A DNA stretch of 34,278 nucleotides from Apostichopus leukothele (Eukaryota > Echinodermata > Holothuroidea > Aspidochirotida > Stichopodidae). This document shows positions 10,555 to 25,300 of the stretch, one piece after another. The position numbers were made by a program, and so were the translations under genes. Location of the stretch: assembly GCA_010014835.2 (NCBI GenBank), contig JAAAKB020065851.1, positions 1 through 34,278 of the forward strand. Reading direction: 5' to 3'. The notes beneath the pieces were generated by a model. The model ran no database searches, was not told the DNA's origin, and saw only the letters and a program-made list of their open reading frames with translations. How positions within the stretch are numbered: the first letter of the stretch is position 1; each line of letters begins with the position of its first letter.

Positions 10555-10832
10555 ATGAAGTTTACAAATTGTGTATGTGGGGAGGGGGGAATGAAGAAAC
10601 ATACAATGTTATCATTTATTGTTGAAACTTACCAAAAGCTCTTGCTCTGTAAATATTAAATATATATATAATTTGGGGAACAAATTGGTATTATGAAGTT
10701 TACAAATTGTGTATGTGGGGAGGGGGTGAATGAAGAAACATACAATGTTATCATTTATTGTTGAAACCTTACCAAAAGCTCTTGCTCTGTAAATATTAAA
10801 TATATATATATCATATGGGGAACAAATTGGTA
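10555..10832. repeat. Two-copy 138-bp tandem duplication
   Basis: Copy 1 (10555-10690) and copy 2 (10693-10832) are nearly identical. Both start ATGAAGTTTACAAATTG and end GGGGAACAAATTGGTA. They differ by small indels in a G-run and in an internal (TA)n tract and by few substitutions, which suggests a recent duplication. Confidence 0.95.
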
Positions 10833-13175
10833 AAATGGCTTTAGCAATATATAAACAACTTGTTTGTTAGTGTTGCCAAAATGCAATGACATATTTCATG
10901 TGGCATAACAACACAACATTCTTTCACATATATATGTAAACACTATAGAAGTTCTGAACAATAATAATCCTACTTGTGTGATGGATAAGCAAACTGTTGG
11001 CAATCTTTTGCATTTGTTTGAACTCAAATTCAAATAGGTGGGCAAAGTTACTGTAATAGGTTAGTAAATATTATGCAATTTCCTTAGGTTAGGTTTACTC
11101 ACAGAGCATCAAATTTTTTTTGTAATTTTTGTTAATTTGATTTAAGTTTCCTTTTTGGAATTGATTGTTCAGTAAAAGAGTTATAAATGAGTTTCAATGT
11201 GGTCCTAACAAGAGTCTGGAATGTGTAAAAGGGCTTTAGTTAAGGAGAAAGTCAAGCAGAAAGCTGTATTAGGGGTAAAAATTACTTCCCTTACCTCCAT
11301 TAAAGGCTTACAATCATTTTCCATTTTGGGATATTGCATCTAATCCACATTGCACTTTACTGCCAGGTTGCCATGGTAATATTAGACTTACTTGAAGTCA
11401 TCTTCTAGAGTGGAATGTTTTCTGTCTTACCCCATAAAAGATGGTGCTTTTTAAGTTTGTATCTAGCTGAGAAACAGAAGTTCTTCTTAGTTACCTAAGA
11501 ATATGCTTTTAATTTATTTGTTCTTGTTTTTATGTCAGAATTCAACCTTCAGAATGACCCCCCCCCCCATGAAATAGCTGTTTCTTGCTGTTAAGTATTT
11601 TGTTAAACAGATACATATATGTTTGTAGAGTCATTACTTTGTTTATTAATATTTAAGAATGAGTTGCCTTCTGTACATAAGTTTTTTCTTTTCTTTTTCT
11701 TGCTAGGTCATTCTTGTTTCTTTCGTCCTCTCTTCTTTTCGTCACCTTATATCATTTCATCAACTTGTTCCTTTCAGCGGTCAGGCTATCATTTAGTTAT
11801 TATTATAACTTTCCATAACATTTGTGAAATGATTTTCAAGAAAGTAGCTTGTTTATGAGCAACATATTTTCAGCAATATGAGATGTGTATTACCACATCA
11901 GGAATGGACCTGGTGAGCTGTACAATAAATAAGAGAGAAAATGAAGAACTTGTGTGCATTTTTTTTTGTGGCTCTCAATTGTACAACCCATAAAATGACA
12001 ATTAATGGCAATCACCTTGTCAAACTGATGCAAAAGTATAAAATACTTTGGTTTTTCAATGCAGCAGAAGCAAAGGAAATTAGTACTAAACCCTCCCTCC
12101 TTTACTCCCCCTCCTCTCCCATCCTAACCCTCAATCCATTCTATCTCTCCTCTCAAATATTTCAAATATGCAACTACTGGAATCCGATATTTGCAAGATT
12201 TCGACAACAATTGCTTGCCCTTCTGTAAAAAAAAACAATTGAATTTCTATAAAATCGTGAGCCACAAACATATACCGCTTGCGTAGATCCTAATGGGTAT
12301 TCCCCATCCTTCATTATCAATTACCACGATTGGTTTGAAATTTGAGGTTAATGACCAAACCGCACGCTTCTACGTGACGGCTACTATTGTTATCTCAAAG
12401 GCTTACGAAATCGTTATTCACCACAGCCCTTGACAACAGATTCCCAGGGTCACTATATTAATCACCAAGTGTTGCGAAATCTTACTATTGAATATTCATT
12501 AGCAAAATAAACTGATGTTAACGCTGTCCGCGAATAGAATTGAAAGAATGTGATCAAATTCTAAGTTTGTTGACTAAGATGAAATATTTAAATGTTTGAT
12601 TTTCTTAATTTTCTGGTGTAAGCATGAGCTGAATGAGACTTAATGGTTAACATGAACTAACCGTAATGAACTAGTCCTAACGGTAACTGGAAATTAAACG
12701 TTTATTTGCATATAAAGGAATGGGAAGCACAAAAATGTGTAAGTTAGAAATGGCTACGCAGAAAGCGTTGAACAACAATCCTACAAATCTTGAATAACAC
12801 TGTTTGCCGCAATGCTAAGGTAAATTGCATGATACGGATTGGACATATATCGAAGGTTTCTCCGCAAATAATGATACAGATAAAACCATCTCAGTTTACC
12901 AAGAAGATGTGATGTAGCAGTGAAGTGTATTCACAGTTAAAAGAGCAATCGACATAAAGCCGAAGCTAGTGTTTCGGGCTAAGTCTGTTTTAAAAGAAAT
13001 CACCCAGCTGTTTTTTAGCTGCAGCAACGTACGACTGGCTTCGTGTGTCTGTACGTGCTTTTCCGTGTCAGGCCAGTGAGGAATGGATTCAAATACTTTG
13101 CGAAATAAGGCTCATAGTTCACCTTGGAAATGGTAACTTTCTATCAAAATAAAACAGTGAGCAGCTCAACGCATC
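10833..13175. other. Intergenic sequence and probable 5' flank of gene B
   Basis: There is a poly-C run at about 11560-11570 and a pyrimidine-rich patch at 12091-12130. From about 12250 the sequence is richer in CpG than the surrounding DNA, including TACGTGACG at 12371-12379 (resembles an ATF/CREB half-site), so a promoter or enhancer region is plausible. Small open frames at 11619-11858 and 11941-12228 have no gene-like features. Confidence 0.4.
12711..12718 (+). promoter_or_regulatory. Possible TATA box of gene B
   Basis: TATAAAGG lies 458 bp before the gene B start codon. If used, the first exon would carry a 5' UTR of roughly 430 nt containing several upstream ATGs, which makes this uncertain. 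Confidence 0.2.
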
Positions 13176-13394
13176 ATGGGGAAAATGTCGTCAAGTTTCC
13201 TGGTTATGTTCTTCTTTGTTGTTATTTCTGCATTTGAAGTTCTTCAAACTTCTGGTAGATATTATTATCCAACAACCAGTGTACTGTACGGCATCCGTGA
13301 ACCAACTATCACACAGTTGCTACAGCGCAGAGGATTTGGGTTCTATAATCATGCACACCTTTCGTTCAAACTTGATTGTCAACCACCAGAGCAG
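13176..13394 (+). CDS. Gene B exon 1 (signal peptide, start of luminal domain)
   Basis: It encodes 73 codons up to CAG|GTAAGT. Hydrophobic residues 8-20 followed by small polar residues (T-S-G, 25-27) look like a cleavable signal peptide. A second in-frame ATG (13185) would keep the signal. A shorter overlapping frame at 13216-13398 is a shadow. Confidence 0.85.
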
Positions 13395-16300
13395 GTAAGT
13401 TAATGCAACCTACAAATGTAAAGAAGTCATGCGATTGTTAAAAAGAAGTTGTCGTTCTCAATAAGGACGTAGGCAAGGTATAGTCTGGGCTACGTCCATA
13501 GCTGAAGTTCAACTGATTAACAATGTCCAACGTTAGGCACAGCCTAGGCCTAAGTGTACAGTAGCCTAAGTTATGTCTAGGCCCTAGGGTTAGGCCAATT
13601 CAACACCATTCAAACCATCAAAAGGGTCCAGCTACAACAAGTGCTGCAAGTTAAACACCAATTACAGTTCACCCAGTGTCGTAAACCCTCTCTTCCATAG
13701 TATTACAACCAAGCTTGCATGGTAAACTTTAATGTTGCACTTGCAACTTTTAATGTTGCACTTGCACAGACTACCATAGTTGAGAAAAACATTGGTAGCT
13801 CTGACTGAATTAGGGTAAAGATGCATATACATATTTCATTCAACATAGAGAATTGGTCTAGCCAATGTATGTAATATTTCTTGAGTTTTGTCAAAAATGT
13901 AGTGAATGGTTAAGTTGTAACTTAATTAAAGTTAGAAATGAAAATTAACTGTTAAAGCTGATTTAGCTGGATGTACAAGTCAAGTGAAATCTTCAGTTGT
14001 GGGAAATGAAATATGGCTAGGGAAAGCTTGATGTGATATTACTAGATGATTAAAAGTCCCAAGCAAAAGAAAAGGAATTGTGGCAATTCATTCACCATTG
14101 TTTTGTAAAAATTTTGCTAATCGCAGGGTCATTTAGTTTTACTGGTTTTTCAACCCTCAGAGGTTCAATTCTTGTACCAAACCTGCAAGGCTTAAAAGCT
14201 CAAGATGAAAATCAGAAATTGTACTGAAATTCCAGCCAACCAGATACCATTGTTTAATATTGAGTATGAAAAAATGTTTGCTGTTTATTTTTGTTTTGCT
14301 ATGTTGTTATTGGCAAATTGAAAAATTTGCTTGTTTATAGAGAGCAATAAAACATGTCTTTAGAGACAATGCAAAAAATATTCCTGGATTTTATGCCTGG
14401 TATATGGTAGGCTACCACCATGCTGCATCCAGCTTTCCAACACCAGACATATGTTGTGCTACATTGTATGTTTCACAATGACCCCAGTTTTCTGTATCGA
14501 CACTACTAAGTTGAACATGAATTTCTGAGTCAATCACAACAATGAAGGTTAAATATAAATATTAATAAAGATTGTTTTGCAAACTATATCAAATGATCTC
14601 AAAGTAAAATTTGTCATCTCAAAAAATCAAAAAGATACCTTAAAAGTGACTTGAGGACTTTCAAGACAACAGTTGTGTATGATTATAATTTAGTAGTTGG
14701 GTTTGCAATTAAGCACTGTGGAACATGTTTGTTTAAAGTCATGATCATGTCACTCTCATGGGGATCTCCAATTGTTCTCAGTTATCAGTACAGACATATA
14801 TTATGCAAATGTAACAGCTGCTGTGATAGATTTCTAGGAAGAGCAGTACTTTCATGATCTACAATTAGTCCTTGAAGAATTACCAACGGCCACAAGGTCT
14901 GAATGTCTGTGTGACGAAATGTGGTAAAGACAGCAAGACATGCACAAATAGTCCTGTACTATTTCAAGAACAATCAGACTTATGAGGTGAATTCACCACT
15001 GGATGCCAATATGATGACCACGTGTTCCATTTTGGGATTTAGTTCCGTCATTACTGGCAGTATATAGTAGCTTGCTGATCTCCGTAACAGGTGCAGGCAT
15101 CTCCTGGCACAGCAGAGAACACCAAACACAATGTGGACTAGTCTAGACTACGTAGTTAACTCGATCCATTCACAAATTTTAGTGGCCTGAATGCATATAT
15201 GCTGTTAAGGATGACAATGTCTGCATGGATCAGACAAGCTCGCATATCGGAGGATAACTAGTCAAGATTCCAAGTTAAAAAAGTACACAGTAAAGGTACA
15301 AAGCTGTGCAACTTTCAAAAGTTTAATAAGTACTACATTTTCAATGAAAATGATTATTAGCCTTGGACTCAACTTGTACAATGTGCCTTGCCTATCAGTG
15401 GCCTCCTCATGTTGGGTCCATAGATCATATGGTGCTCTATACAGTCTCCTGTGGGACTTGTGTATATATATCAACATATTGATGGCAAAATTTTGGGTCA
15501 AACTAAAACAAAAGCTTTTACTCCACTAAATACTTTGTTAAGTACAGGGTGTATTTTGTGACGCAAATTTTCCATTGACCGTGTCTCAGAAATAAAGTTC
15601 AATTTTTTTTATCTTCAGTGCTGCTACTAGTCTTTCAAAACTTTATTGGTGATAACCATGTACTGTTTTTTTCGTATGATATGGAGTAAAGTACCTACTG
15701 TATGATGCTGTACTTGTTGTAAGGTTTGCCTACCTGTAGGACTGCTTGTATGGCTTCTAGAATATCACTCAGTCAGCAAGATAAATCAATCAGCTTTTAA
15801 ACTTGTTTTTTTGCTCCCTGACTGATACTCCAGTTTCTGAACTTTAACCGGAGAGTTTGAGAAACTGTGCCATAGCCAGCGAGAAAGGACTGGAACAAGT
15901 TAATAAACACTATCGTTTTACAGTCTACATATTCTTTTAGGCTAGAAACAAAGAAGCAGTGGGGTCAATGAAGTCATAACGGGTACATTCTGAGGTGTCC
16001 TCTTACCTGGCAACTTTCTTAAAAAGTTCTTTTGAAAGATGCATTTAAAGGAATAGTGTACACTCTTATAAAATATTCCTGTCTCATTTTAAGACACAAT
16101 TATATATTTCCATTTAAGTTATTGTGTTGGTGATTGCTAACAAAGAATTAACATTGTATACATGCACTGGTGGCTGTAGTCATTATTCCCCTTTTGCAGT
16201 AAGTTAAACAAGCTTGGTGATAATTGAGTAGTTAAATGAGAAGTTAACCCAACCATGATGATAATTTATATTCCATAAATGTTATCTGATGTTTTTGATG

Positions 16301-19300
16301 AAGTAGTTCCAAGGAAGGCTGAGAAATTTTGTGTTGTATTTCATTTAGAAGATATCATGGTTGGTTTGCAGGCTTGAGGCCAGATTGGTTTTCAACATCT
16401 ACTTAGATATAACAGGAAGTATTGATAGTGTGAGGTTCCTTAACCTTTGCAGGTTGTTGATGGCAAAGGCTCTCCATGTCACATTGGTAAAAAGTGCATA
16501 GGGATGATATGTCTAAATAAAATTAATGACATATTCAAGAAAAAAGTTTTGAGGAATCCAAATCCAAATTTTGTGGGTTTTGATTAGTCTCAAGTTTTGT
16601 GTCAATTGTGTGATACCTGTTTTTGCCTGCTCTATCACTTTATTACCTACTTGGTAAAGCCAGAGGGAGAGAGGGAGAGAGGGAGAGATGAAAAAGGCAA
16701 CAGTTAAAGACATAAGTCAATAAACCCTGGTAAGCTTTGTGCATGGTGCTATATACATAATCTGTGTGCTTTGTCCACTTGTAATACAGTATGCCAAGGT
16801 TTTCTATTTCCCTAAATAAATATCAGAACTAGTTGGTTTTATTTAATCTTCATTACATGGTAATTTTGGTAGCTCTGTAGAACTGAAGGTACTGAAATAT
16901 TTGACTTATAAATAGTAAACTAAATATTCTATGTCTATAAATCTTTTGCAGCCTGGTACTCTTGTTGATGGACCTGCAATCATATTGCTCCCCTGTGTAC
17001 CGAACGAAGATAAGGACTCCAGTGTAAGTAATAATTACTTGAGGTTAGCCTGTTTAGCCTTCCATGGTTAGAAGCAGCCTAAAGTTCAATTGCCTGTATA
17101 CAAAGTTTACAAACATAAAGTTTATTTACATACTGATAAAGGCCATCGAGAACATGAATGTCACAGTCTGTAATTCCCATTCAAATGACGATATACATTT
17201 AATTTTGAATAATAAGAGAAAGTTACCTTCACATTGTTTACCCTTGAAATTTTATTTACATTAATATCATTGGTTTAGAAGAAGGTTTTGTAGCATTCGA
17301 TCATCATCCAGAAAGCATATAGTAACTGCGAACTACCAAACTTAAAATAGAAAAATGGTCTGGAAGAAATGACGACAAATAAATGCGGAGGCTCCTCTCT
17401 ACTCTCAAGCAGTAGTAAGGTTACACACTAATTATAGTAGTCTGAGCACAATTGAGTATACAGTGGATAAATTACTCAGATAGTATTTATACATTACTGT
17501 AACTACTGTACTGCCAAGAGGTAATGTACTACTCTGTTGCTCATGATGGCCACACATCCATTGTCACTTGAAGCTGCCTCCTTAAGTTTGGATGTCAATG
17601 AATGTACAAAATTTGCTTTGCTGTCACATATTTTATTCCGACATATCTTCGCACTTATATGTCCACAGCAACAAACGATCAACATGGATTTATCCCACAA
17701 GGAGCAAATTTGCAAGATATTCCAGAATTCAGTCAGCCCATTTCAACGGTCGTATGAATTTTGCGGGGGCTTCGAAATGAAATGCACGCAGAGGAGGTCA
17801 GGCTCTTGTCTCAGCTGGGAAATGAGTGCCACCATTCCTAAGCAAGATGAAGACTATTATGAGTTTTTCCTTCTCCAGTGTCCTACAAAACCAAAGTCAC
17901 CACAGAATGTCACTATCCCCAACTACACAGCTCAATGTAATGTAAGTACCTATAGCTCTACTGAGACCCACAGTCTGCCATTGTATGTTGGATTAGTAAT
18001 GTCAACAAATTCAGTACAATTTGGAAGGTTGTCGTCAATTATTGAATTCTTTCAAATCCTCTTGCATAATTTGTATTTCAGAAATGGGCTTAATATAATC
18101 ATAACTTCCATGAGTGACAATCTTAGTTAAACTCTCCACTGTAGGTTAAGCATCTTTGTTAACTCTGCCAACGTTGGCCTTCTTTGGTGAGGGGAAAGAC
18201 AATCTAAGTAGAGGGAGTGGGGAGGAGGGGGGGGGACTAAGGTTGTTGTACTGGGTGCACTCTGTATTTTCTATTCCCCAAGAATGTTAGCCAGTTTGGA
18301 AAATGTATTCTTGTCCCTGGGACACAATGATTGTTAACAAATGTTTCAGATCTTAGTTTGATGAAGAAAAGTAATCCTTCTAAGAACTTCAGTGCTGCTC
18401 CCCCATGAATTGATAATTAGACCGATCTATCAGTTCATAAATTCTGTCGCTAAGCTGCAATTTGTCAGTTCTGTTGGTGTCGTAGATGTCTCTTAAATTA
18501 ATACAGAGCAAGTGATATCAATTGGTATATAAAATATATACATATATATGCTACTGGAATGGAAATGTGCAGTACCAAGTAGAGCTTATAGGTAATCCTG
18601 GTTGAACACTGAACAGAGCAGCCAGCCCCCTAAAACAAGATCCATGTACTGTGTGCATGGCACTGCTTGGAAAGTTTCATCATATCAAGAGAAGGAAATG
18701 TAGCCATTGAATATTTTAAACTGTGCGGTTGATGATTAAAGTACAGTATGAGTATCATATTACTGGCAAACAATAATGTCAAAGTTCATCATACAAAATA
18801 ACATTTACACCTGTGATGTGTCTGAGTTTTCTTTAATATGATGTTTCCAGACATTAAGTATTGAATTGTTGTTTCGTTTGGTTCCAGGAAACCACCTTCA
18901 TGTCTGGTTGTACATGCTTGTTCCTATTCATGCAACCACAGGTTAAGTAGAAGGGTTAAAGTCTGGCTGGCCCCTGCTGTAGACATTTAAGCTTCCATTC
19001 AACTACAATTGAAAATGAGCATGCAATTGAATTACCCAGTTGTTTTGCCATGTACAGTATGTAGATCTGTTTCATGTTCAAACTTATAGGATACTGCTTA
19101 TCTCAACACTGATTATACTGTACATAGCTCTCTCCTATCAGGGTTTAATTTAAAGTGCACTCAGGCTCTGACTTTAAGTTGCATTTTACTACCACCCTCA
19201 AAAGTAAGTTTTCTTCACCGAAACATTCAAATATCTAATTTACCACTCCTCATTTCAATGATCATTTGGAAGTAATTTGGAAAATTTGTTGAACTGCCAG

Positions 19301-22300
19301 TAAAGTAACTTTACAAATCTCAAGCGGTTTTTAGCATGTGCATGGCTGAAATCAGGGGCCAAAGAAATGATAATCTTTACCTTCATAATGAGAAACCTAT
19401 GCACAGTTTACAATGCATCTTTGCATACTTAATGTCTGTGAATGAAATTAGAAACAGACTTTTTGGTTTGTTGCTGGAAGCAAAGGAACCTATGCAGTCA
19501 GATTGACGTGTGTATGTGTGCCTGTGCGTGTGTGTGTCTGTGACACTTGCTTGGGTCCATGATAACTCAACAATGGAGTGATGGATACTTGTCATACTTG
19601 CTGTGTAGATGTATTATTGTGAGAAGGTGCACCCTATTGTATTTGGAACTGACCTTATGAATATAAATTAGGTTATGGGGTCATATGTAAAAATCTTTAC
19701 ATTGCAATAACACCTAAAAAGTTATTTATTTTTACTTATTTTTTTAGTTATTTTTAAATGAGGTCACAAGCTGACTTCCCAAAACTGAAAGTACTAGATC
19801 TCTGCAATTGCAATATTTAATTTGAATAAAGCTCTCATACAATCTGAGACCATCTGGCACCATGTGAGGTTTCTTTTAATACTGGTATGCTTTACGGGTA
19901 TGCCCAAGGATATACAGTATGGCCAAATAATAACAATGCATACATGTTGCCTAGAGTCCTATTAAACTGATGCATACTTATGGAATATACATTGATATTA
20001 CTTGCAAGGAAAATTAATATTCCAAGCAATGTTCATGCATTATAGGTGAATTGTCATGGAATTAAACAGTTTGATCCTTGAAAGCCATGGAAAAGTCAGG
20101 AAATTTTGGACCCTCAAATGTGTTCTGTGCAAACCATGACTTATTGGGGAGACCAAATAGTTTTCAGACAAAATTTTTGTTGGCTCAAGTTGGACATAGC
20201 AATAACTACTTATCTATGGAGTGACAGCTTTGGAACCTGCCTATTTGTGTGAAATTGATGCATTCATTTTATCAACTATGATATTGGATGATGACATAAA
20301 ACCCTTTAAACTCCATTGCACTATTGAGCTCTTTCTGTCAATTTAAGATGGTAAGAATTTCCTACTAGGAAATCTGTACACAATTTACAGTAGGCAGAAG
20401 GACTTTGCCGAAGACACTTTGAAGAGAACAATTGTTTGCTATCATGTTTCAGTAAGAACTTTCCATGAGTAAAGTGGAAATTTTTCTTGATATAGTATGA
20501 CAAGTGACATATATGTCAGCACTGTGAAGAAGGTCAAATTGGTACAGCTGGCTCTGAATCACACTGTTGCCAAGCAATTCATGAGTTGATAAAGTTTTTT
20601 CAGTCTATAGGCTAATTGTCACATTATCAATTGTTATGATTTTCCACTAGTATAATAATTAGTTACAAATAAATTGTTTTCCAAATTTAGTTGGAAGATC
20701 TATACAATTTAGACAATTTTGAAGTACCCTAATTGAATTGTAAAATTTGCAAGGACTTAATTTGGATGAGAAGTTTAATCATCATCTACGTCGTCGTTGT
20801 TGTCGCCACGGTTGCGGCCATCGTCATCATCATGGTTCTGCAATGAGTAGAGACAGTATGGTAAGGGGTAAGAACCAAATGCGAAGCACCAATTATGAAT
20901 GGTCCATTTTAGTTTGATTCATGATACCAGTTCCCATTGTCATAAGAAGCATGACAGGTATATTATATAGGGATATGTGGTGGAAAGTTCAGTTTGTAGG
21001 GATAACAACTTGTCTCATTCGGTAAACAGGAAGTCCACCCAGTCATCGTGCAGTGTGCTTTACATTGCTTCCTGTAATTCAACTACTGTAGGTAATATAT
21101 TGAGCCTTTAATGTGTTTGCTGGTCATGTGATTCTCTGATTCCTTACTTCGTTTTTTACAGGGCAACTTGACGTTACTCAACAATTACGGCACCACTCAC
21201 TTAGGAAAAGGTGAAGAACCGCTACGATATATGTTTAAGACTTTACTTTGCCTGTGGGTGGTACTCCTAGCTTACTGGATCACAAACTGGGTCAAGTACC
21301 GCGAGGTAAGTGACATCTCTGGTTCTTTTTCCTCCATTATATTGCCATAAATTTGTTCACTTGACTTTCCTGTCTACTCACAAGAACTGCACTCTTGCTC
21401 AGATACCATGTCTAGAGCACAGGTTGAGTAACCTTTTAGTCCCAAACTCTTACCCAAGTAGATCTAGAACCCTCCTCATTTTACCACCCAAAGTTGGCTA
21501 CCTATGGCTGTTTAAGAGTGTAGAAAACTTCCCATCTTGGAAAATACTGCTCTGGGTATATTCCAATCCAATAGTCTCATGAGGATATCTATCATCTGTG
21601 TGTTGCCAAAGCACCTCAACGCACAGAGATTGGATCCGCATCCTATTTATCTTGGGCATTTTGGGGGAATAGTAAAATTTCCTTCTGCCTCCATTTTGTG
21701 GCGCCTATATTTTGTGTGTGTGCATGCCAGCTACACAAAATATCTAGCATTTGGGGTTCAGGTATGTACAGTACAGTAAGTCTTATGAATAACATCGAAA
21801 ACGTTAAACAGATTTTTTTTTTTCTTTCAGTTTTTGTATTGCTTCACTGCCACTTTCTGAGTTTGTATTAAATGAAAATGTGCTGTTACGTACCCCAAAG
21901 TAGGTACTGTCGCTTCTGACCCAAAATCCCATATCAGAAACTAAAATGCGTAGTAGAGAGGGCAGTGTTACACAACCTGTGGTCAGCTCATAAAATAATG
22001 ATGTTCCACCTAAATGTCTTGGATTCAAATTAATGACATTAATGACAGATATCATTGCAGTTGCAGACTGTAATACTTTTACTGTATTGCAAAACTTTAT
22101 TTTGCCTCTTTTGTTTTTTTTTGCAGTATTCGAATCCTCTACACAAGTTGATGATTGTTTCTCCACTATTTAAGTTTGTGGTCCTTGTTCTTTCCATTAT
22201 CTTCTGGGATATGATTTCCAGAACAGGTAAGAAAGATTGCGTAACTGGTATTAATCATCAGTGACACCATTGTTGGTTGAAAACAAATAAAACAGCATTT

Positions 22301-25300
22301 TGCAAGTTGGTCGACAAGTTCATACTAGACACTCAGAATGTTTACTCACAGAAAGATTGCAAAATGATCAAACTGGGAAGTTCCAGTGATCTTTTTGTTC
22401 CGCACAAGTAAAGGTCAATTTCAGGTGCAAGTCACAACTCCATTCGAGGCTAATCTTCTTTGTCGTCCAGACATGTTTTCAAGTTATGATATTTTAGTCT
22501 AATTGAAAAGGTATTCCTTTGTTTTAATTGTTTAATATTGTTGCAAGTTTTTAAAAGGAATACATACAAAGTCTGTTAAACCAAGAACTACATTGTTTTG
22601 GGATATTAAAACTATGGCATGATATTCCAAAACTTACTGCAGTCAAGTTTAACTAAATATTCTCTATACATAGTCATTCTTAAATATGGGCAGGAGCATA
22701 AGTACTGTATATCTTTGCACTTGACAATGGTGTAGTTGAACCAGCAAAAACTGGGTAGAAGAAGAAGGTATTTCATCTGTGCAGTATGTAGATAGATAGA
22801 TGTTGCAAAATGCAGGGTTAAGTGGTGAGTGTTACCGTAAACCTTTACTTGTACATCGCAGCAGATAGTAGAGGTGAAAGGAAAGTAGGCTAACTTAAAG
22901 CTTAAAGTGCATTCCATTTGTCATCTGGATAGCACTTGTTACTTGTTCATAGCAGCCAAGGTCCCTGTAATTACATCCAGTATATATTGTACTATTGTAG
23001 AATCTGCTAGAATGGTCAGCAGATTGTTTTCATGTACTCATGAAGAATGATTTATAACCCATTGCTGCAACATTATACATCTTAAAACATTAAATAAAAT
23101 GACTGCCGTCTTCATCGAACCGCAGCAAATGTTGGAGATGAAGGTTGAAAGTCTAGCACTGTCATTTGAAGCATATGTTGTTGACATTGTGAAGAAGTCA
23201 AAGGTCTTGTTACTAGTGAGATGTGAACAATTTGGAAATGAAATCATGACAGAGATTGGAAATGGTGTATTTAGGGCATATATATGGAAACTGATCTTCA
23301 TGAATAAAAAACATTAAAAAGAAAATTCAAATGCGGTCGGTAGATCTCAAGCCATGGTCGTTTGGAGAAACAAAATCTAGCTACAGTTCAAGATATTTAA
23401 ACTATTAAAATGGTCAGCACTTTTACCAGTACTTAGTGAATAAGGAAGCCTCTACAGTACATATTCCTTTACTCAAAGGTTCTGCAAAGAATCAAGGATA
23501 TAGTGTAAGATGATACCACTCTTGAACCACTTAAGTCCTTTAGAACTTATTCCTGTGTACAAGTGCAGTCGACATACCTTAACAGCCTTACTCAAGGTGT
23601 AGCAATGAACACAAAAGAGCTCTACCCAAGGGGATCTTTTACATGTATTGTGCAACACTCATAAACAATTAAATATCAAGTAGTTGAAAGTTCCTGATAT
23701 TATATTTAGCAGTGATGTCATCCTTCTTGCATTGCTGTTGAATGAATCATAAATTATTACATGCCATTGCTGTATAGTTGCATCATTTCCTATATTGGGA
23801 ATACCCAGCTGCTGTCATGCAGTCACCCTCGTTTGTTTACCATCATTTCCAGGGTCCTGAATAATTTCACCAGAATACTACCAGCAATATGTATGGTCAT
23901 TTGGATATGGGTGATGCAATATGGATGAGATTTTGTGTACTATTGAATGAAATAGCCAAGATGAGACATTTGGATGCAATAGTCTAGTGAAGTTTACATT
24001 CAACTAGACAACAGTCTTAATCATAGCCATACCTGCTAGCTAACAGATGTGTCACAATAGATTGTTATGAACCTGTGTGTTTGGGTCCTAGGCAACTAGA
24101 GAGCTGCCAGTGGTCGTGGTTTCATATTAAAGGTTGTTATGGTCGAGTGACTATATTGAAGTCCTTGTTTATTACCTACAGACAGAGTATTCAACAATTA
24201 ACAGGACCACAGCCTTGTTTTGAGCAATACAATAAACCAGCTGTTTTACTCAGTGGACTTTGCAAAAAAGTATAAATATAAATAATACCAAGACAGCAGT
24301 TTGTTCTGCCAAAAAATTGTTTTGGTTTGAAATAAGAGTTTGGCTGCTAATGGCCACGTCATTGCTGCAGAGTACCTGCATGTATTATAGAACCTTGATT
24401 CAGTTGGGTGGTCGTGGATGGTTAAGTTCTGCTTTCTATAGAGGTCTATTTTAGATTTAAATTATGGTCCTGGATATGGCTGTTTATATTTAATATTATA
24501 ATAAACACACTTAGATATTGTGACTCAGCTACCTGAAAGTAACAAGTTTGAATGCATTGTCTCTAGTAAACTGAGACCACCAATTTGCTCAACCAAAAAT
24601 ATACTAGTGTTTCTGGTTCTAATGGCAATCAAAATGCTGTATGGTTTCTTTTATCTTGCAACAAGGTTGTTGAAAACATGTTCTGTGTAGACAGACATTT
24701 CTTGATTTAAAAAGTACCCGCAAATTGCAGTATACAGTGCCTCAAAATAAGCAAAGGAGATGATTTGATCTGGTTTTACATATTCAGGTAACAAAAGCTA
24801 AAATACAATCATGAATATATCTACCAGGCCAAATAAAACTTTACCTGACTACATGGGAAATGACACTGTCTTCATGTACACATTAATTACATTCTTCTCC
24901 CTCCCTCTCTCTCTCTCTGGCAGGTAACGAACACTATGGTCTGAAAACGACGATTCTGGTTCTCATGAGTGCAGAAGATGCTACTCTGTTCATGACCTTG
25001 ATGTTAGCAGCTGAAGGGTGGTGTGTCATGAGACCACATATCCGTAAAGTCAAGCATGCATTGATTCCAGGTCAGTAGAAGAAACTTGTTCTGAATAGAA
25101 TCCAGGAAAGGCAGACATTAAGCGAAAAAAATGGAAACACTCTTAAATGTCTTAATAAATAAAGAAACCAGTTTTGCAACAAAAAACTGGCACAGCATGA
25201 AAAAAACTTGAAGAGGAAATAAATGATAATGAACCCATTGTGGTCATAAGAGAGAAGAATCAGTTAGCAAACTGCTTATTTACTTCGTTCCTCGCTTACC

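Larger units (their letters stand above)
13395..16951 (+). other. Gene B intron 1
   Basis: A 3.6-kb intron. It contains a 20-bp near-perfect direct repeat (13725-13744 and 13745-13765), several TAGGCC/GGCCTA words at 13534-13600, and a purine-rich 8-bp repeat at 16662-16688. No further exon is supported. Confidence 0.7.

Noticed and set aside
11941-12228. 95-codon open frame upstream of gene B
   Set aside because: A Pro/Ser-rich translation of a pyrimidine tract, with no start context or splice support.
12241-12540. A separate short gene or transposon in the CpG-richer patch
   Set aside because: No open frame, terminal repeats or known element motif; kept only as possible regulatory sequence.
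17537-18130. 197-codon single-exon gene
   Set aside because: Only 17669-17941 is coding; the rest is intron kept open by chance, as the consensus acceptor and donor and the paralog alignment show.
21804-22166. 120-codon minus-strand open frame
   Set aside because: It overlaps gene B exon 5 and its intron, has no recognisable domain and low-complexity Lys/Ser ends; a shadow.
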